DNA of 28,123 nt from JBEKZD01 sp050013395 (GCA_050013395.1 JBEKFI010000039.1:1-28123); one strand, 5' to 3'; positions 1 through 7,865 are shown, counted from the first letter of the stretch. The notes: generated by a model not told the origin, from the letters alone. A program made the numbers and translations.

Positions 1-110
1 ACGTTCAGCACGATCCAGCCGATCGGGAAGAACCCGGCTACCACACCCAGCAGCGACGCGCGGACCGACATGCCTGCGGGCATCGTGAACACGAAAATGG
101 CGATGATGTT
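1..110 (-). other. L-lactate permease-like (LctP/LldP) segment fused in frame
   Basis: The last ~36 codons of the partial minus-strand gene read AIFVFTMPAGMSVRASLLG followed by VVAGFFPIGWIVLN. This is hydrophobic and matches the pattern I know from the N-terminal region of LctP-type lactate permeases (a MPxG, then GLFPIGWIVLN). At the same alignment point the paralogous pseudopilin-operon protein continues NIIDYQLPY, with no membrane segment. The junction lies at the shared codons for ANII (about 102-113). It is either an assembly chimera near a contig end or a real recombination through short homology. The family call rests on a short segment. Confidence 0.55.
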
Positions 111-1346
111 GGCAATGATTTGCTTGAGGCCGTTCTGAGTGTATTTGGTCTCAAACGTGCCAGCGGAGTTGTAGACTGCGCTCAACGTGGTGTTCAAGTC
201 GGACAGGCGCGCAAAAGCATTGCTGCTCGCCGCGGGCGTATTCTTGATGTCGTCATTCTCGGTAAGCTCGGAAAGAACCCGCCGCGGCACACCCTGCGCA
301 TCAAGCTCGACAGGCCCACCGCTCGCATCGTCTGAATAAGCGGTCATGGAGAAGCGATTTGCGGCGACATCGGAATTGATGATGCCTGTATTTGCACGTC
401 TGATCTCTTGAATGGTCGCGTATGGCGGATTCGGCGCGGTGCGCCGGTTCACGATGAAGGAGGCATAGGTGCTCAGATTCGACAACAACACACTGCTGGC
501 GCTTAGGTCCACTTCATTCGGGACACTGTAGCCGTAATCGGGCGAGGGTGAAGACCCGGGCACCCCGGCGGTGTTGATATTGATCTTGGACGCCTCGTCG
601 TCCACCCAGAAGGCAAAGCGACCGATGAGGGGGTTGGCTGGACCGGGTGCTATGGAAGGATTTTGTCCGACGTAAATCCAGCCGACGTTAATCACACCGT
701 TGCCTGTGCCAGGGAATTCACCGGTGTTGTCCGTGATCCAGTAGATGTTATTCGCAGTGAAGTTCAAGTCGAACGTGTCCGACGCATTTACAGAATAGAG
801 GGGTACGCGCGTGGTGGTCGAGCCGTTGTAGTCGTAGACGACGCCCGGAAACGTCACGTAGTTCAATATGGTGGCACTTCTTGTTGTGGCGCTACGGAGT
901 TGCGCGACAGCCTGATCGACGGCGGCTTGGGCGAGCTGGCGGGCCTTGATCATGTCGTTGAAGTTCTTGGCGGCCATGTTCTCCACGCGCATGCGGGTGA
1001 CAAACGCAATAAGCAACAGCGTGACCAGCGCCAGAATCCCCAGCGTCAAAACCAGTGCGACCCCGCGGGCGTCGGAAGGATGAGGGATGAAGGATGAAGG
1101 ATGAAGGCACGAATGGGAAGGGCGTGGAGTGCCGACATCCCGTGACTGACTTCTGACTCCTGACTCCCCGTCTTCGCGGCGCGCCAAACCCCGACACTCG
1201 TCTCGGCGAAGCCTTCGGCGCAGCCTGGGTCGGACGTCGGGGGCCGGCGGCTGACTCCTGTCCCCTGACTTTTGTCTCCTGTCTCCCGTCTCCTGCCTCC
1301 TGTCTCCCCGTCTTCGCGACGCGGCGGCGGCTGTCTCCTGCCTCAC
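1..1346 (-). CDS. GspK/PilX-like pseudopilin-operon protein (second copy), partial, repeat-built leader, chimeric 3' end
   Basis: The frame is open from a GTG at 1346 to the left edge (448 codons seen). The GTG overlaps the TGA of the upstream gene (GTGA, 1343-1346). Residues 95 onward (RGVALVLTLGILALVTLLL, then a MRVENMAAKNFNDMIKARQ block) are nearly identical to the N-terminus of the neighbouring 935-residue protein, so this is a paralogous minor-pseudopilin-like protein with one N-terminal membrane helix. Residues 1 to ~93 are encoded by heptanucleotide arrays and palindromes and read as low-complexity DRRQETGDRRQ-type sequence. Its paralogue has a leader of only ~13 residues. From about residue 413 (near position 110) the similarity to the paralogue stops and a lactate-permease-like stretch continues in the same frame. 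No other plausible start was seen, so the GTG start is inferred from the overlap and the open frame. Confidence 0.7.
   Translation of the reverse strand, partial: MRQETAAAASRRRGDRRQETGDRRQKSGDRSQPPAPDVRPRLRRRLRRDECRGLARREDGESGVRSQSRDVGTPRPSHSCLHPSSFIPHPSDARGVALVLTLGILALVTLLLIAFVTRMRVENMAAKNFNDMIKARQLAQAAVDQAVAQLRSATTRSATILNYVTFPGVVYDYNGSTTTRVPLYSVNASDTFDLNFTANNIYWITDNTGEFPGTGNGVINVGWIYVGQNPSIAPGPANPLIGRFAFWVDDEASKININTAGVPGSSPSPDYGYSVPNEVDLSASSVLLSNLSTYASFIVNRRTAPNPPYATIQEIRRANTGIINSDVAANRFSMTAYSDDASGGPVELDAQGVPRRVLSELTENDDIKNTPAASSNAFARLSDLNTTLSAVYNSAGTFETKYTQNGLKQIIANIIAIFVFTMPAGMSVRASLLGVVAGFFPIGWIVLN
1077..1166. repeat. Heptanucleotide tandem arrays (4 units and 3 units)
   Basis: Positions 1077-1104 hold four 7-bp units (AGGATGA, GGGATGA, AGGATGA, AGGATGA). 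Positions 1146-1166 hold three units of the CTGACTT/CTGACTC type. Both lie inside the open frame of the second GspK-like gene, between its GTG start and its hydrophobic segment. Because 7 is not a multiple of 3, successive units are read in rotating phase, yet no stop arises in the used frame. Confidence 0.85.
1251..1344. repeat. Heptanucleotide tandem arrays (8 units plus 2 units) abutting a GTGA start
   Basis: Positions 1251-1306 hold eight consecutive 7-bp units of the CTGNCTC family (CTGACTC, CTGTCCC, CTGACTT, TTGTCTC, CTGTCTC, CCGTCTC, CTGCCTC, CTGTCTC). Positions 1331-1344 hold two more (CTGTCTC, CTGCCTC), which run right up to the overlapping stop/start of the two GspK-like genes. Read on the minus strand they encode the DRRQETGDRRQ-type leader. 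Confidence 0.9.
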
Positions 1347-4150
1347 TGATAATAATACCGGTAGTACAGCGTGCGGAACTTGACGCGGTGTGGATCGGTG
1401 GGGAGGAAATTTGGATCCTCGTAACGCTCGACAATGGCCTGCACCCTGACTTCGCCGGTGATGAGGTCCGTGCCGGGAACGAAGACACCGGCGGTGGCCG
1501 GATTCGTATTCACCTTTTTGATCGATTGGGCGACGGCCCAGATGGTGAACAGGTTCGAACGTGTCGTGATGAGATTCGAGATGCGGCGAATGATCTGTTG
1601 GCGCCGAGTCTTGGAGGGGTTGTAGTCGTAGATGGCGGCAGCCCCCGTGCTATCGCTGAAGTAACCCATGTTCTCGACCTCGCAAATCTGGCCCGGCGTG
1701 AAGTAAGCGGGCAGCGCTGCGTAGGGATTTGGCGCGCCGCCGGCCGGAACCAGAACGCGAGTCGCAATGTTAGAGGCGAGACCCTGGCCATATGTTGCAG
1801 GCACACCACTCAGTAGGTTGGTGGCATAAAGAATAGGAAGGGTAGTATCGGTGGAGAGGCGCTGTTCCGTGTAGTCGAGTAGCGCGGCCAGAGGCACGAA
1901 CCGAGGTGTCAATGTGTTTGCGGGGCCTGTGAACTGTTCGTTGATGTTAATCCTTCCCGTGACTGTGGCCACGTTGCCGGTTTTGAACATGTCGAGCATG
2001 ATCCAATCGGGCAGCGCGTGCAGTTCAACCGTCTCCAGCCCGGTATTGGGGTCGCCGACTCCAGCGTTGTAGGGCGAGCCCAGTCGGTTATCGGCGTAAC
2101 TGTACGGAGATGCTGTGCTTGTCTCAGGATACACCGACCGCAGCCGAATCGTGCGCCACGGATAACCCGTGTGTATGTAGGAAAGCTCGCCAATGTTGGA
2201 AATCGGGCTTTCTTTGATTTGATCGATGGGAAAATGCTGTGACGGGGATGCGAAACCGGGTTCGATGGAGCGTATGTCAGCAAGCAGCCTATACACTTCG
2301 GGACTAATCCTTGAAGAGTACTTTTGCATAGCTGTCGGCTTGACGTCCATGGACCGCACGACGAACCAATTGGTGCTCAGGCCGTAACCAGGGAACGTCC
2401 GGGTACGGATGTCTTGCTTGAACAGTCCGATCGCGGTAAACGCTGCGGTCGTACCGAGGAAATCCGGTGAGGTGTTGGGGACGTAAGGCTCAAAAAACGC
2501 CCACAAGGTGGTGGTGGGAAACACCATGCCAAGCGGAAAGCTCTTATCAAAATCCATCTGCGCCATCCAATCGACGATGTCGGCGGCGTTCGCGCTCTTG
2601 AAAAGCGTTACGTGCCGCAGCCTGACGGTGACCTGTGATAGCACCGGTACCCCGTTGCCAGGGATGCCGTTGATGGTCGTCATGTAAGTCGGCGGCGGGT
2701 ACCCGCCCACGAACGTCGTCGCGACGGCGCTTGCGCCGAGCAGCCCAAAGCCGTGCGCGGCAACGTCGACAGTCAACGTTCTCGTCTGCTCGGCTCCCAA
2801 GACAGGTGTCCACGTGTTCACGGACGCTGCATTTGCATAGACTAGAGCCGGGTCGCCTTGCAGCGCTACGTTGACAACGTAGCCATTGCCACGGGCAATT
2901 TCGTAACCATTGACCAGTTTGACATCAACGAAGACACGTACTTCAAGGTTGCTGGTTGACGCGCCAATGTCCACGGCATTGGTGGCGACGTGGACGATGA
3001 TCTCGTCAATCATCGGACATTTCTTCAGTCCACAGTAAAGTTGAGGGATGCCGTCGACCCAACCCGCAACCGGGTCAGCCGTTGGCGGATTGGTGTAAGG
3101 GAGCTGGTAATCGATGATGTTGGCCAGAATCTGCTGAACGCCGAATTGGCCATACTTGCCCACGAAGGTCTGGCGGCTTAGATCTGTAATAATACCCGGA
3201 TAAAGCACAGTGGCCCAAGCGGGATCATTGAGACGCTGCCGAATCGGGGAGTTAGCATTAGTGACGTCCGCTGCCGTGATGCTATTGAGGTCGATGCGGT
3301 CGCGGCCAAAGGCGTCGGTGTTCGTATCGATGGTTCCGACAGTCACGAAGAATTTGTTGGCTTGATAAGCGCCCCCACCGTCATCCGTCGTGTAGGGCGC
3401 TGGAAGACCGCGTCGCATCTCCTCCACTGTGGAAAACCATGGTTGTCCGAGCAGAGGATTCGCGTGTGCATTTGTGAAAGTTAGGTAAAAGTTCGGAGTT
3501 AGATTCTCGAAGAACGGCGGTTCCAGCGCGCGCAGATCGATGTCGCTGGGGTCGCTCCGGTTCATCAGTGGATCGGTGAGTAAAGTGGGATCCGATGCCT
3601 TGCGTTGGCTAGCGTAATTGATATTCGCCTTATTAGCTTCCACGTCCACCCAATATGCGAATCTCCCCTGCAGGACCAGAGTCGGGACGCCGGCAACCGG
3701 AATTGTCGCGGTGACGTTCACCCAGCCCGCTGTAATGGCCGAGTTGGCGAGGCTGTAGTAAAAGCTGTTGCTGCCGGTGATTAAGTAACCGTCGTTCAGA
3801 TTGGTGGTGCCGGCATCGGCTGGGAAGGGCGTCGTGTACAGGTAGTTTGTGTAGATGACTCCTGCGGGCGTCGGGTTGCTGATGATCGCGCCGGGAATGG
3901 CCACCCACGTGCCGTTGACTGAGGGCGATGGCGTCGCAAAGCGAAGCTGACCCACAGCATCGTCCACGGCGGCTTGCGCCAATTGCCGCGCCTTTATCAT
4001 GTCGTTGAAGTTCTTGGCCGCCATGTTTTCCACGCGCATGCTGGTGACAAATGCGATCAGCAGCAATGTGACCAGCGCCAAGATCCCCAGCGTCAGCACC
4101 AAGGCGATGCCGCGCTTGGTTCGACCGGTTCGGCGGAGGTTTGGCATCAT
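1343..4150 (-). CDS. Large GspK/PilX-like protein of the pseudopilin operon (935 aa)
   Basis: After a short basic leader (MMPNLRRTGRTKR) comes one long hydrophobic helix (GIALVLTLGILALVTLLLIAF), then MRVENMAAKNF and a large exported domain. The gene is last but one in a G-G-H-I-J order, and position +5 after the leader is not Glu. Both fit GspK/PilX minor pseudopilins, which cap the filament tip. At 935 residues it is far longer than proteobacterial GspK (~300-340), as seen in Verrucomicrobiota/Planctomycetota forms. It contains a segment shared with the next gene (QQILANIIDY). Its start codon overlaps the upstream GspJ-like stop (4147-4150) and its stop overlaps the downstream GTG (1343-1346), so translation is probably coupled. 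The precise role is inferred from gene order and topology. Confidence 0.8.
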   Translation of the reverse strand: MMPNLRRTGRTKRGIALVLTLGILALVTLLLIAFVTSMRVENMAAKNFNDMIKARQLAQAAVDDAVGQLRFATPSPSVNGTWVAIPGAIISNPTPAGVIYTNYLYTTPFPADAGTTNLNDGYLITGSNSFYYSLANSAITAGWVNVTATIPVAGVPTLVLQGRFAYWVDVEANKANINYASQRKASDPTLLTDPLMNRSDPSDIDLRALEPPFFENLTPNFYLTFTNAHANPLLGQPWFSTVEEMRRGLPAPYTTDDGGGAYQANKFFVTVGTIDTNTDAFGRDRIDLNSITAADVTNANSPIRQRLNDPAWATVLYPGIITDLSRQTFVGKYGQFGVQQILANIIDYQLPYTNPPTADPVAGWVDGIPQLYCGLKKCPMIDEIIVHVATNAVDIGASTSNLEVRVFVDVKLVNGYEIARGNGYVVNVALQGDPALVYANAASVNTWTPVLGAEQTRTLTVDVAAHGFGLLGASAVATTFVGGYPPPTYMTTINGIPGNGVPVLSQVTVRLRHVTLFKSANAADIVDWMAQMDFDKSFPLGMVFPTTTLWAFFEPYVPNTSPDFLGTTAAFTAIGLFKQDIRTRTFPGYGLSTNWFVVRSMDVKPTAMQKYSSRISPEVYRLLADIRSIEPGFASPSQHFPIDQIKESPISNIGELSYIHTGYPWRTIRLRSVYPETSTASPYSYADNRLGSPYNAGVGDPNTGLETVELHALPDWIMLDMFKTGNVATVTGRININEQFTGPANTLTPRFVPLAALLDYTEQRLSTDTTLPILYATNLLSGVPATYGQGLASNIATRVLVPAGGAPNPYAALPAYFTPGQICEVENMGYFSDSTGAAAIYDYNPSKTRRQQIIRRISNLITTRSNLFTIWAVAQSIKKVNTNPATAGVFVPGTDLITGEVRVQAIVERYEDPNFLPTDPHRVKFRTLYYRYYYQ

Positions 4151-5109
4151 GGCGCAAGTCTCCTGGTCCCGCTGGGGATGGCAACGAACGTGGTGAAATA
4201 CCTCGTGCCTTGGTTAAAGAGCCTGTTCCAATCGGGACTGTTGTAGGTCAACGTTTGCCATCGGGCGACGGTGCGGCTGTCCATGACGCCGATTGTGACG
4301 TAGACACCCGCAGGTGCCCGGTTCGTCATTACTACCGTATCATTTATTAGGCTTGCTGGAGGTATTGGAGTGTTCAGTTCGTGCGACCAAGAAGCGGAAG
4401 GAAGCGCTGAATTTGAATTCCAGTAGTTGGGAGATGGCGGGTTTCCGTTGGCGTCAACAAACAAAAACTGAAGGTACGTAATATTCTCCGCCAATACCGC
4501 AATTCGATTCGTGGCGCTTGTTTCAGGCCAATCAGGATTGGGGCGTAGAGCAGTGGTTGGGTTGACATAAAAGTCCCAAGGTTTGAATCCTGTGACCAAG
4601 CAAGAGGCGCCCTGTCCATAATCCCAACCCTCGATTGGCAGCGCGGCAAAATATGAGGCCCGCCGCACCAACTTCTTCGGCCAAATCCCAGTACCGTCCA
4701 CGAAAATGTGAAGCGGGTCAGGTAATGCCGGATTCGGTGCCGGCACGCTCAGGCGATAGACAATTTCCATCAGGTCAACCGCGTTTGTGCCGTCGTTCAC
4801 CGGCGCAACGAACGCGACGCTGCCGCTGCTGCCGAGGAATGTAATGTTTGAAGTGACGATTGCTTGGGACAACTCCTTCGAGATGTAATCCAGCGCAGCG
4901 CGGGCCTGTTGGAAAGTCTCGACGCGGCTTTCGCTTTGCAGCCACGCTTTGCTGGCCTGATTGAACGCCGCAAAAAGCAGGGCAGAGAGAATGGCCAGAA
5001 TTCCGATCGAGGCCAACAACTCAAACAGGGTGAAAGCGCGGCTACACTCTGAAAGCTGATCGCTGACCGCTGACCGCTGACCGCCGGGTTTGTGACAGCT
5101 TCCATTCAT
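4147..5109 (-). CDS. GspJ/PulJ-like minor pseudopilin
   Basis: This is a 320-residue class III-type prepilin. The leader MNGSCHKPGGQRSAVSDQLS-ECSRA is followed by FTLFELLASIGILAILSALL, with Phe+1 and Glu+5. The residue before the cleavage site is Ala rather than the usual Gly. After the helix, the ARAALDYISKELSQA block is typical of GspJ (PulJ) proteins, which build the pseudopilus tip with GspI and GspK. The ATG overlaps the GspI-like stop (ATGA, 5106-5109). The second half of the leader is encoded by a four-unit heptamer array (5055-5082). The leader is 25 residues, long for this family. Confidence 0.82.
   Translation of the reverse strand: MNGSCHKPGGQRSAVSDQLSECSRAFTLFELLASIGILAILSALLFAAFNQASKAWLQSESRVETFQQARAALDYISKELSQAIVTSNITFLGSSGSVAFVAPVNDGTNAVDLMEIVYRLSVPAPNPALPDPLHIFVDGTGIWPKKLVRRASYFAALPIEGWDYGQGASCLVTGFKPWDFYVNPTTALRPNPDWPETSATNRIAVLAENITYLQFLFVDANGNPPSPNYWNSNSALPSASWSHELNTPIPPASLINDTVVMTNRAPAGVYVTIGVMDSRTVARWQTLTYNSPDWNRLFNQGTRYFTTFVAIPSGTRRLAP
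5055..5082. repeat. Heptanucleotide array, 4 units, in a prepilin leader
   Basis: Four consecutive 7-bp units: GCTGATC, then GCTGACC three times. On the minus strand this encodes the GQRSAVSDQLS part of the GspJ-like leader, ending about seven codons before the predicted prepilin-peptidase site. Confidence 0.9.
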
Positions 5110-5642
5110 GGATTATTGTACCGGGCGACCTCGGTGATGAAGATGTTTGTGTTGATGGGAGCCGAGGAGAGATAGGCAGGCCACACGACGGTCGCTCGAA
5201 CGAACATTAGGTCGGAATTACCCGACAGCGCCTGAGACCACTGAAGATTCACCCGATAGTAGGCTGGGCCATTGGTGAGGAGACCCTCCTGATCGAAATA
5301 GAAAAGGATCCCTGTAGGGTTCGGAATGCTCAAATTCAAGGGAACCGGGCTTGCGCAATGTATTGGGTAACCTAGGTCACTTGGGTCAGTGCAAATATTG
5401 ATGGTGAAATCGCCGTTCCGCAACTGGCCGAACAGGTTTTGCACGATCGTCGCCGACAACGTGTTGTCGGCGGCGTCGCGAGCGGATTGGAGTCCTTGTG
5501 GAAACAAACCGATCACCGCGAGAAGGCCGATGGCGATGACCGCCACGGCCAGCGCGACCTCGATCAGGGAGAACGCAGCAGTTGCTCGGTCGTTGGTAGG
5601 GCGCGCCCTACCACAAAATCGATTTGGAAATCGTGCGTTCAT
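5106..5642 (-). CDS. GspI/PilV-like minor pseudopilin
   Basis: A 178-residue prepilin with AFSLIEVALAVAVIAIGLLAVIGLFP at residues 23 onward. Phe+1 and Glu+5 are present, and the AVAVIAIGLLAVIGLFPQG stretch is typical of GspI/PilV. Such proteins form the tip complex with GspJ and GspK. The ATG overlaps the stop of the GspH-like gene (5639-5642) and the stop overlaps the GspJ-like start. The 23-residue leader is unusually long and partly encoded by a perfect 20-bp palindrome (5594-5613), read as GRARPTND. The residue before the cleavage site is Ala. Confidence 0.82.
   Translation of the reverse strand: MNARFPNRFCGRARPTNDRATAAFSLIEVALAVAVIAIGLLAVIGLFPQGLQSARDAADNTLSATIVQNLFGQLRNGDFTINICTDPSDLGYPIHCASPVPLNLSIPNPTGILFYFDQEGLLTNGPAYYRVNLQWSQALSGNSDLMFVRATVVWPAYLSSAPINTNIFITEVARYNNP
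5594..5613. repeat. Perfect 20-bp palindrome inside a prepilin leader
   Basis: The sequence from TGGTAGGG to CCCTACCA is identical to its own reverse complement. It shares the GGTAGGG/CCCTACC ends of the larger intergenic palindromic elements at 14637-14729 and 15837-15905, so it looks like the core of that family placed inside a coding leader. Confidence 0.9.
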
Positions 5643-6250
5643 GGGTGGATGACCTGGATGTGGCCAACGAGGTTGTCCACCACGTTGGTCACGGCATTAT
5701 ATGGAGTCGTAGCTTGGGGAAGCCCATTGTTTGGCCCACCGGAGACAATGAAGCCCCCTTGCACTGTGAGAGTGCCTGTCTGCGTCGCCGCGCCCGTGGG
5801 ACCGAACTCGATGTAGGCTAGAGTCCCATAATTGCCTAGAGCCGGGAACGGCACCCAATCGTACGGCAGACTATCGAGCGCGCCGCCGTTCGCGAGCATG
5901 TTATTCAGGAACACGGCGCCGGTTGGCAGGTGTTCCCACTTGGTGACGTAAGCCCATGTACCCGCATTGACGTTGTTCGTCATGACGGCGTAGCTGAGGT
6001 AGGCGGGCGCTAGGCTGCTGACTGTGGTTGCGCTGTAGGGAAAGACGACACGAGTTCTGATGCGATGCGTGATGGCATACTGACGGGCGAGGCTCAACGT
6101 GTTGGAGACCTCGCGGGCGGCGGCGTTCAATGCATTGGCTTTGGTGAGGTTGGTCACGGTGGGGATGGCAATGGACAGTATGATGGCCATGATCACCAAC
6201 ACCGAGATCATCTCAGCGAGCGTGAACCCCTGCTGTCGCGTCTTGCGCAT
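5639..6250 (-). CDS. GspH/FimT-like minor pseudopilin
   Basis: A 203-residue protein starting at ATG 6250 (MRKTRQQG/FTLAEMISVLVIMAIILSIAIP). It has a normal 8-residue leader with Gly-1, Phe+1 and Glu+5. An AAREVSNTLSLARQYAITHRIRTRV region follows, which is characteristic of GspH/FimT. The frame is open further upstream to 6364, but that would overlap the previous gene by 110 bp and bury the leader. The 6250 start leaves a 4-bp gap after the upstream stop and gives a canonical leader. The stop overlaps the next start (ATGA). It probably stabilises the pseudopilus tip. Confidence 0.85.
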   Translation of the reverse strand: MRKTRQQGFTLAEMISVLVIMAIILSIAIPTVTNLTKANALNAAAREVSNTLSLARQYAITHRIRTRVVFPYSATTVSSLAPAYLSYAVMTNNVNAGTWAYVTKWEHLPTGAVFLNNMLANGGALDSLPYDWVPFPALGNYGTLAYIEFGPTGAATQTGTLTVQGGFIVSGGPNNGLPQATTPYNAVTNVVDNLVGHIQVIHP

Positions 6251-6254
6251 GCGA

Positions 6255-6896
6255 TCACCAACTCTTGATGTTGTCCCTGTTTGCCACCGATGGAGGCACA
6301 TCACCACTTTGGTCCTCTTGTCCATCCGGGCCGTCTGACCAGATAAGAAATCCTTGGTACACAATGTTCCCTAATGCTGTCGGAGCTAAGAATGGGGTCT
6401 GGACGCAGTTTGCATAACTGACATCGAGGCGGAAGCGATAAGGTCGTCCCCACGGATCCACGAAATTGCCCGAGCCGTCGATATCCGTCTGCTTGAATTC
6501 GAGGAAGGGAGTCTGACGCGGGTTGCCTTGGAAGGTAGCATTGACGACAGGTGTGTAAGGGGGTGGGCCGGGTATGCCAGGGAGCGTGAAAACGGGTGTG
6601 GGAAAGGGAGGAGTAGTAACATTTACTCCCCGCAAAAGGATGACCATGTTCGTATCAACAATATAGGTATTGTTCGACCCTGTATCGGCAATGGGCCATC
6701 TGCCGTACTCCGTGTAGTAAGCCTTGAAGGCAGTCGCCAAGCCGCTCACAGCCTGTTGCGCTTTGGCCACCTCGGCCCTCAAGAGCGCGTTCTTGATCGT
6801 TGGGAACAGCAGCCCAGCCAGGACTGCGATGATGGCAATGACGGTCAACAGTTCAAGCAAGGTGAATCCGTTTGAGCGACTGTCTTTTTGTTTCAT
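6255..6896 (-). CDS. GspG-like major pseudopilin (second of two)
   Basis: A 213-residue prepilin with the canonical leader MKQKDSRSNG, then FTLLELLTVIAIIAVLAGLL (Gly-1, Phe+1, Glu+5). The C-terminal half carries the GspG signature region, with FVDPWGRPYRFRL and later WSDGPDGQEDQSGD, the Asp-rich loop that binds calcium in GspG. It follows the first GspG-like gene after 8 bp and precedes the GspH-like gene by 4 bp. An AAAGAAC-type purine stretch sits near its ATG. It would supply main subunits of the pseudopilus. Confidence 0.87.
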   Translation of the reverse strand: MKQKDSRSNGFTLLELLTVIAIIAVLAGLLFPTIKNALLRAEVAKAQQAVSGLATAFKAYYTEYGRWPIADTGSNNTYIVDTNMVILLRGVNVTTPPFPTPVFTLPGIPGPPPYTPVVNATFQGNPRQTPFLEFKQTDIDGSGNFVDPWGRPYRFRLDVSYANCVQTPFLAPTALGNIVYQGFLIWSDGPDGQEDQSGDVPPSVANRDNIKSW

Positions 6897-6904
6897 GTTC
6901 TTAT

Positions 6905-7561
6905 CTAGCGCCTCCAGTTGGAAATGTCGTCTCCCGAACCTTCGTCATTCAGGCCATTCGGGCCGTATGACCAAAGGTCGAATGTCGCCTGGTTTACCTG
7001 ATAATTCGGTGGCGTACTCGATGGCGGCACCGTGCAGAAATAGTTGTACGGGCTGCCGAACGGATCGACGATGTTGGTTTGCGTGCTACCAATCGGTTGA
7101 AGCTGGTTGGGTTTGAAAGTCATGTACTTCTTCGGGCCGTCCACTAGCGCAGAGTAGAGCAACGCGTCATTATTCTTCTCGTTGGTGTAAAGAGGCGGAC
7201 CGGTGGCGCGGAAGGCTGTGCTTGCAGGGTAAATTCCGTTATCGTTCTTGTAGCTTTCCAGCGCCGTTTCCATCGTTGCGATCTCGGCTCGGGTGCGCGA
7301 GGTGGCGGCATTGGTCGCAGCAATCTTGCTGATGCCGAGGACCGCTCCCGCCAGCACGGCAATGATGATGAACACCGCCAGAAGTTCGAGCAGCGTGAAA
7401 GCGGGAGAGGCAGTAGGTGGCAGATGGCAGGTGGTAGGTAGGGACGCTAAACGGTGACGGCCCTGCCCCGAAAGCCTTCGGGGTGAAAACGCTGAACGTC
7501 GTCGCACTTCTGACTTCTGACTCCTGTCTCCTGACTCCTGTCTCCTGTCTTCTGACTTCAC
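6905..7561 (-). CDS. GspG-like pseudopilin with a ~54-residue repeat-encoded leader
   Basis: The helix AFTLLELLAVFIIIAVLAGAVLGI is preceded by Ala-1. The mature part has the GspG block IVDPFGSPYNYF and WSYGPNGLNDEGSGDDISNW (calcium-loop region). A GTG at 7561 overlaps the antitoxin stop as GTGA, with a purine-rich GGGGGGAAA just upstream. An in-frame ATG at 7609 would overlap the antitoxin by 52 bp, so the GTG is preferred (218 aa). The leader, residues 1-54, is encoded by a seven-unit heptamer array, a CCCCGAAAGCC/GGCTTTCGGGG palindrome and a four-unit array. Cleavage of so long a leader would need to be shown. Confidence 0.78.
   Translation of the reverse strand: MKSEDRRQESGDRSQKSEVRRRSAFSPRRLSGQGRHRLASLPTTCHLPPTASPAFTLLELLAVFIIIAVLAGAVLGISKIAATNAATSRTRAEIATMETALESYKNDNGIYPASTAFRATGPPLYTNEKNNDALLYSALVDGPKKYMTFKPNQLQPIGSTQTNIVDPFGSPYNYFCTVPPSSTPPNYQVNQATFDLWSYGPNGLNDEGSGDDISNWRR
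7409..7436. repeat. Heptanucleotide array, 4 units, in a prepilin leader
   Basis: Four 7-bp units (GGCAGTA, GGTGGCA, GATGGCA, GGTGGTA). On the minus strand they encode the LPTTCHLPPTA stretch that ends three residues before the AFTLLELL motif. It is 28 bp long, as are the arrays at 1077 and 5055. Confidence 0.85.
7510..7558. repeat. Heptanucleotide array, 7 units, at the start of a pilin gene
   Basis: Seven perfect-period units alternating CTGACTT/CTGACTC/CTGTCTC/CTGTCTT. The array ends exactly at the stop codon of the antitoxin gene and encodes the first residues after the GTG start of the GspG-like gene. It belongs to the same unit family as 1146-1166 and 1251-1344. Confidence 0.92.
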
Positions 7562-7839
7562 TTTCCCCCCCTTTCCCGCAACTCCGTTTCCATTCGTTCG
7601 CTGAGCCACTGCTTGATCATGCTCTGATAATTGAGGTAGCGGGAACGTGCAAGCCGTTTGATCCGCGCCAGCATACGCGGGTCAATGCGCAGCGTGATGG
7701 TCGTCGATTCGCTCTGGTCGGCGCCGGCAATCGAAAGTTCCATCAGCTTGGCGTCGATGCGATGCGCGAGCCAGAACTTCGCCTCGTCATGCTCGCAGGT
7801 GAATGGCGGAACCTCTTCCCACTGTGTTACAATTTCCAT
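7558..7839 (-). CDS. brnA: BrnA/CopG-type ribbon-helix-helix antitoxin
   Basis: A 93-residue protein. The C-terminal part STTITLRIDPRMLARIKRLARSRYLNYQSMIKQWLSERM is a ribbon-helix-helix DNA-binding domain of the BrnA/CopG type. The N-terminal CEHDEAKFWLAHR stretch resembles the EEAEFWDTH segment of such antitoxins. It would bind and neutralise the BrnT-like toxin encoded just upstream and repress their promoter. GAGGG lies 8 nt before the ATG. The gap to the toxin gene is ~100 bp, unusually long for this module, and is filled by nonamer repeats. The stop overlaps the GTG of the first pseudopilin gene. Confidence 0.75.
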   Translation of the reverse strand: MEIVTQWEEVPPFTCEHDEAKFWLAHRIDAKLMELSIAGADQSESTTITLRIDPRMLARIKRLARSRYLNYQSMIKQWLSERMETELRERGGK

Positions 7840-7865
7840 CTACAAAACCCTCAACGACGATCTCT

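Noticed and set aside
1077..1344. CRISPR array
   Set aside because: The repeats are 7 bp without spacers. No cas genes and no 25-40 bp repeat/spacer pattern occur anywhere in the window.
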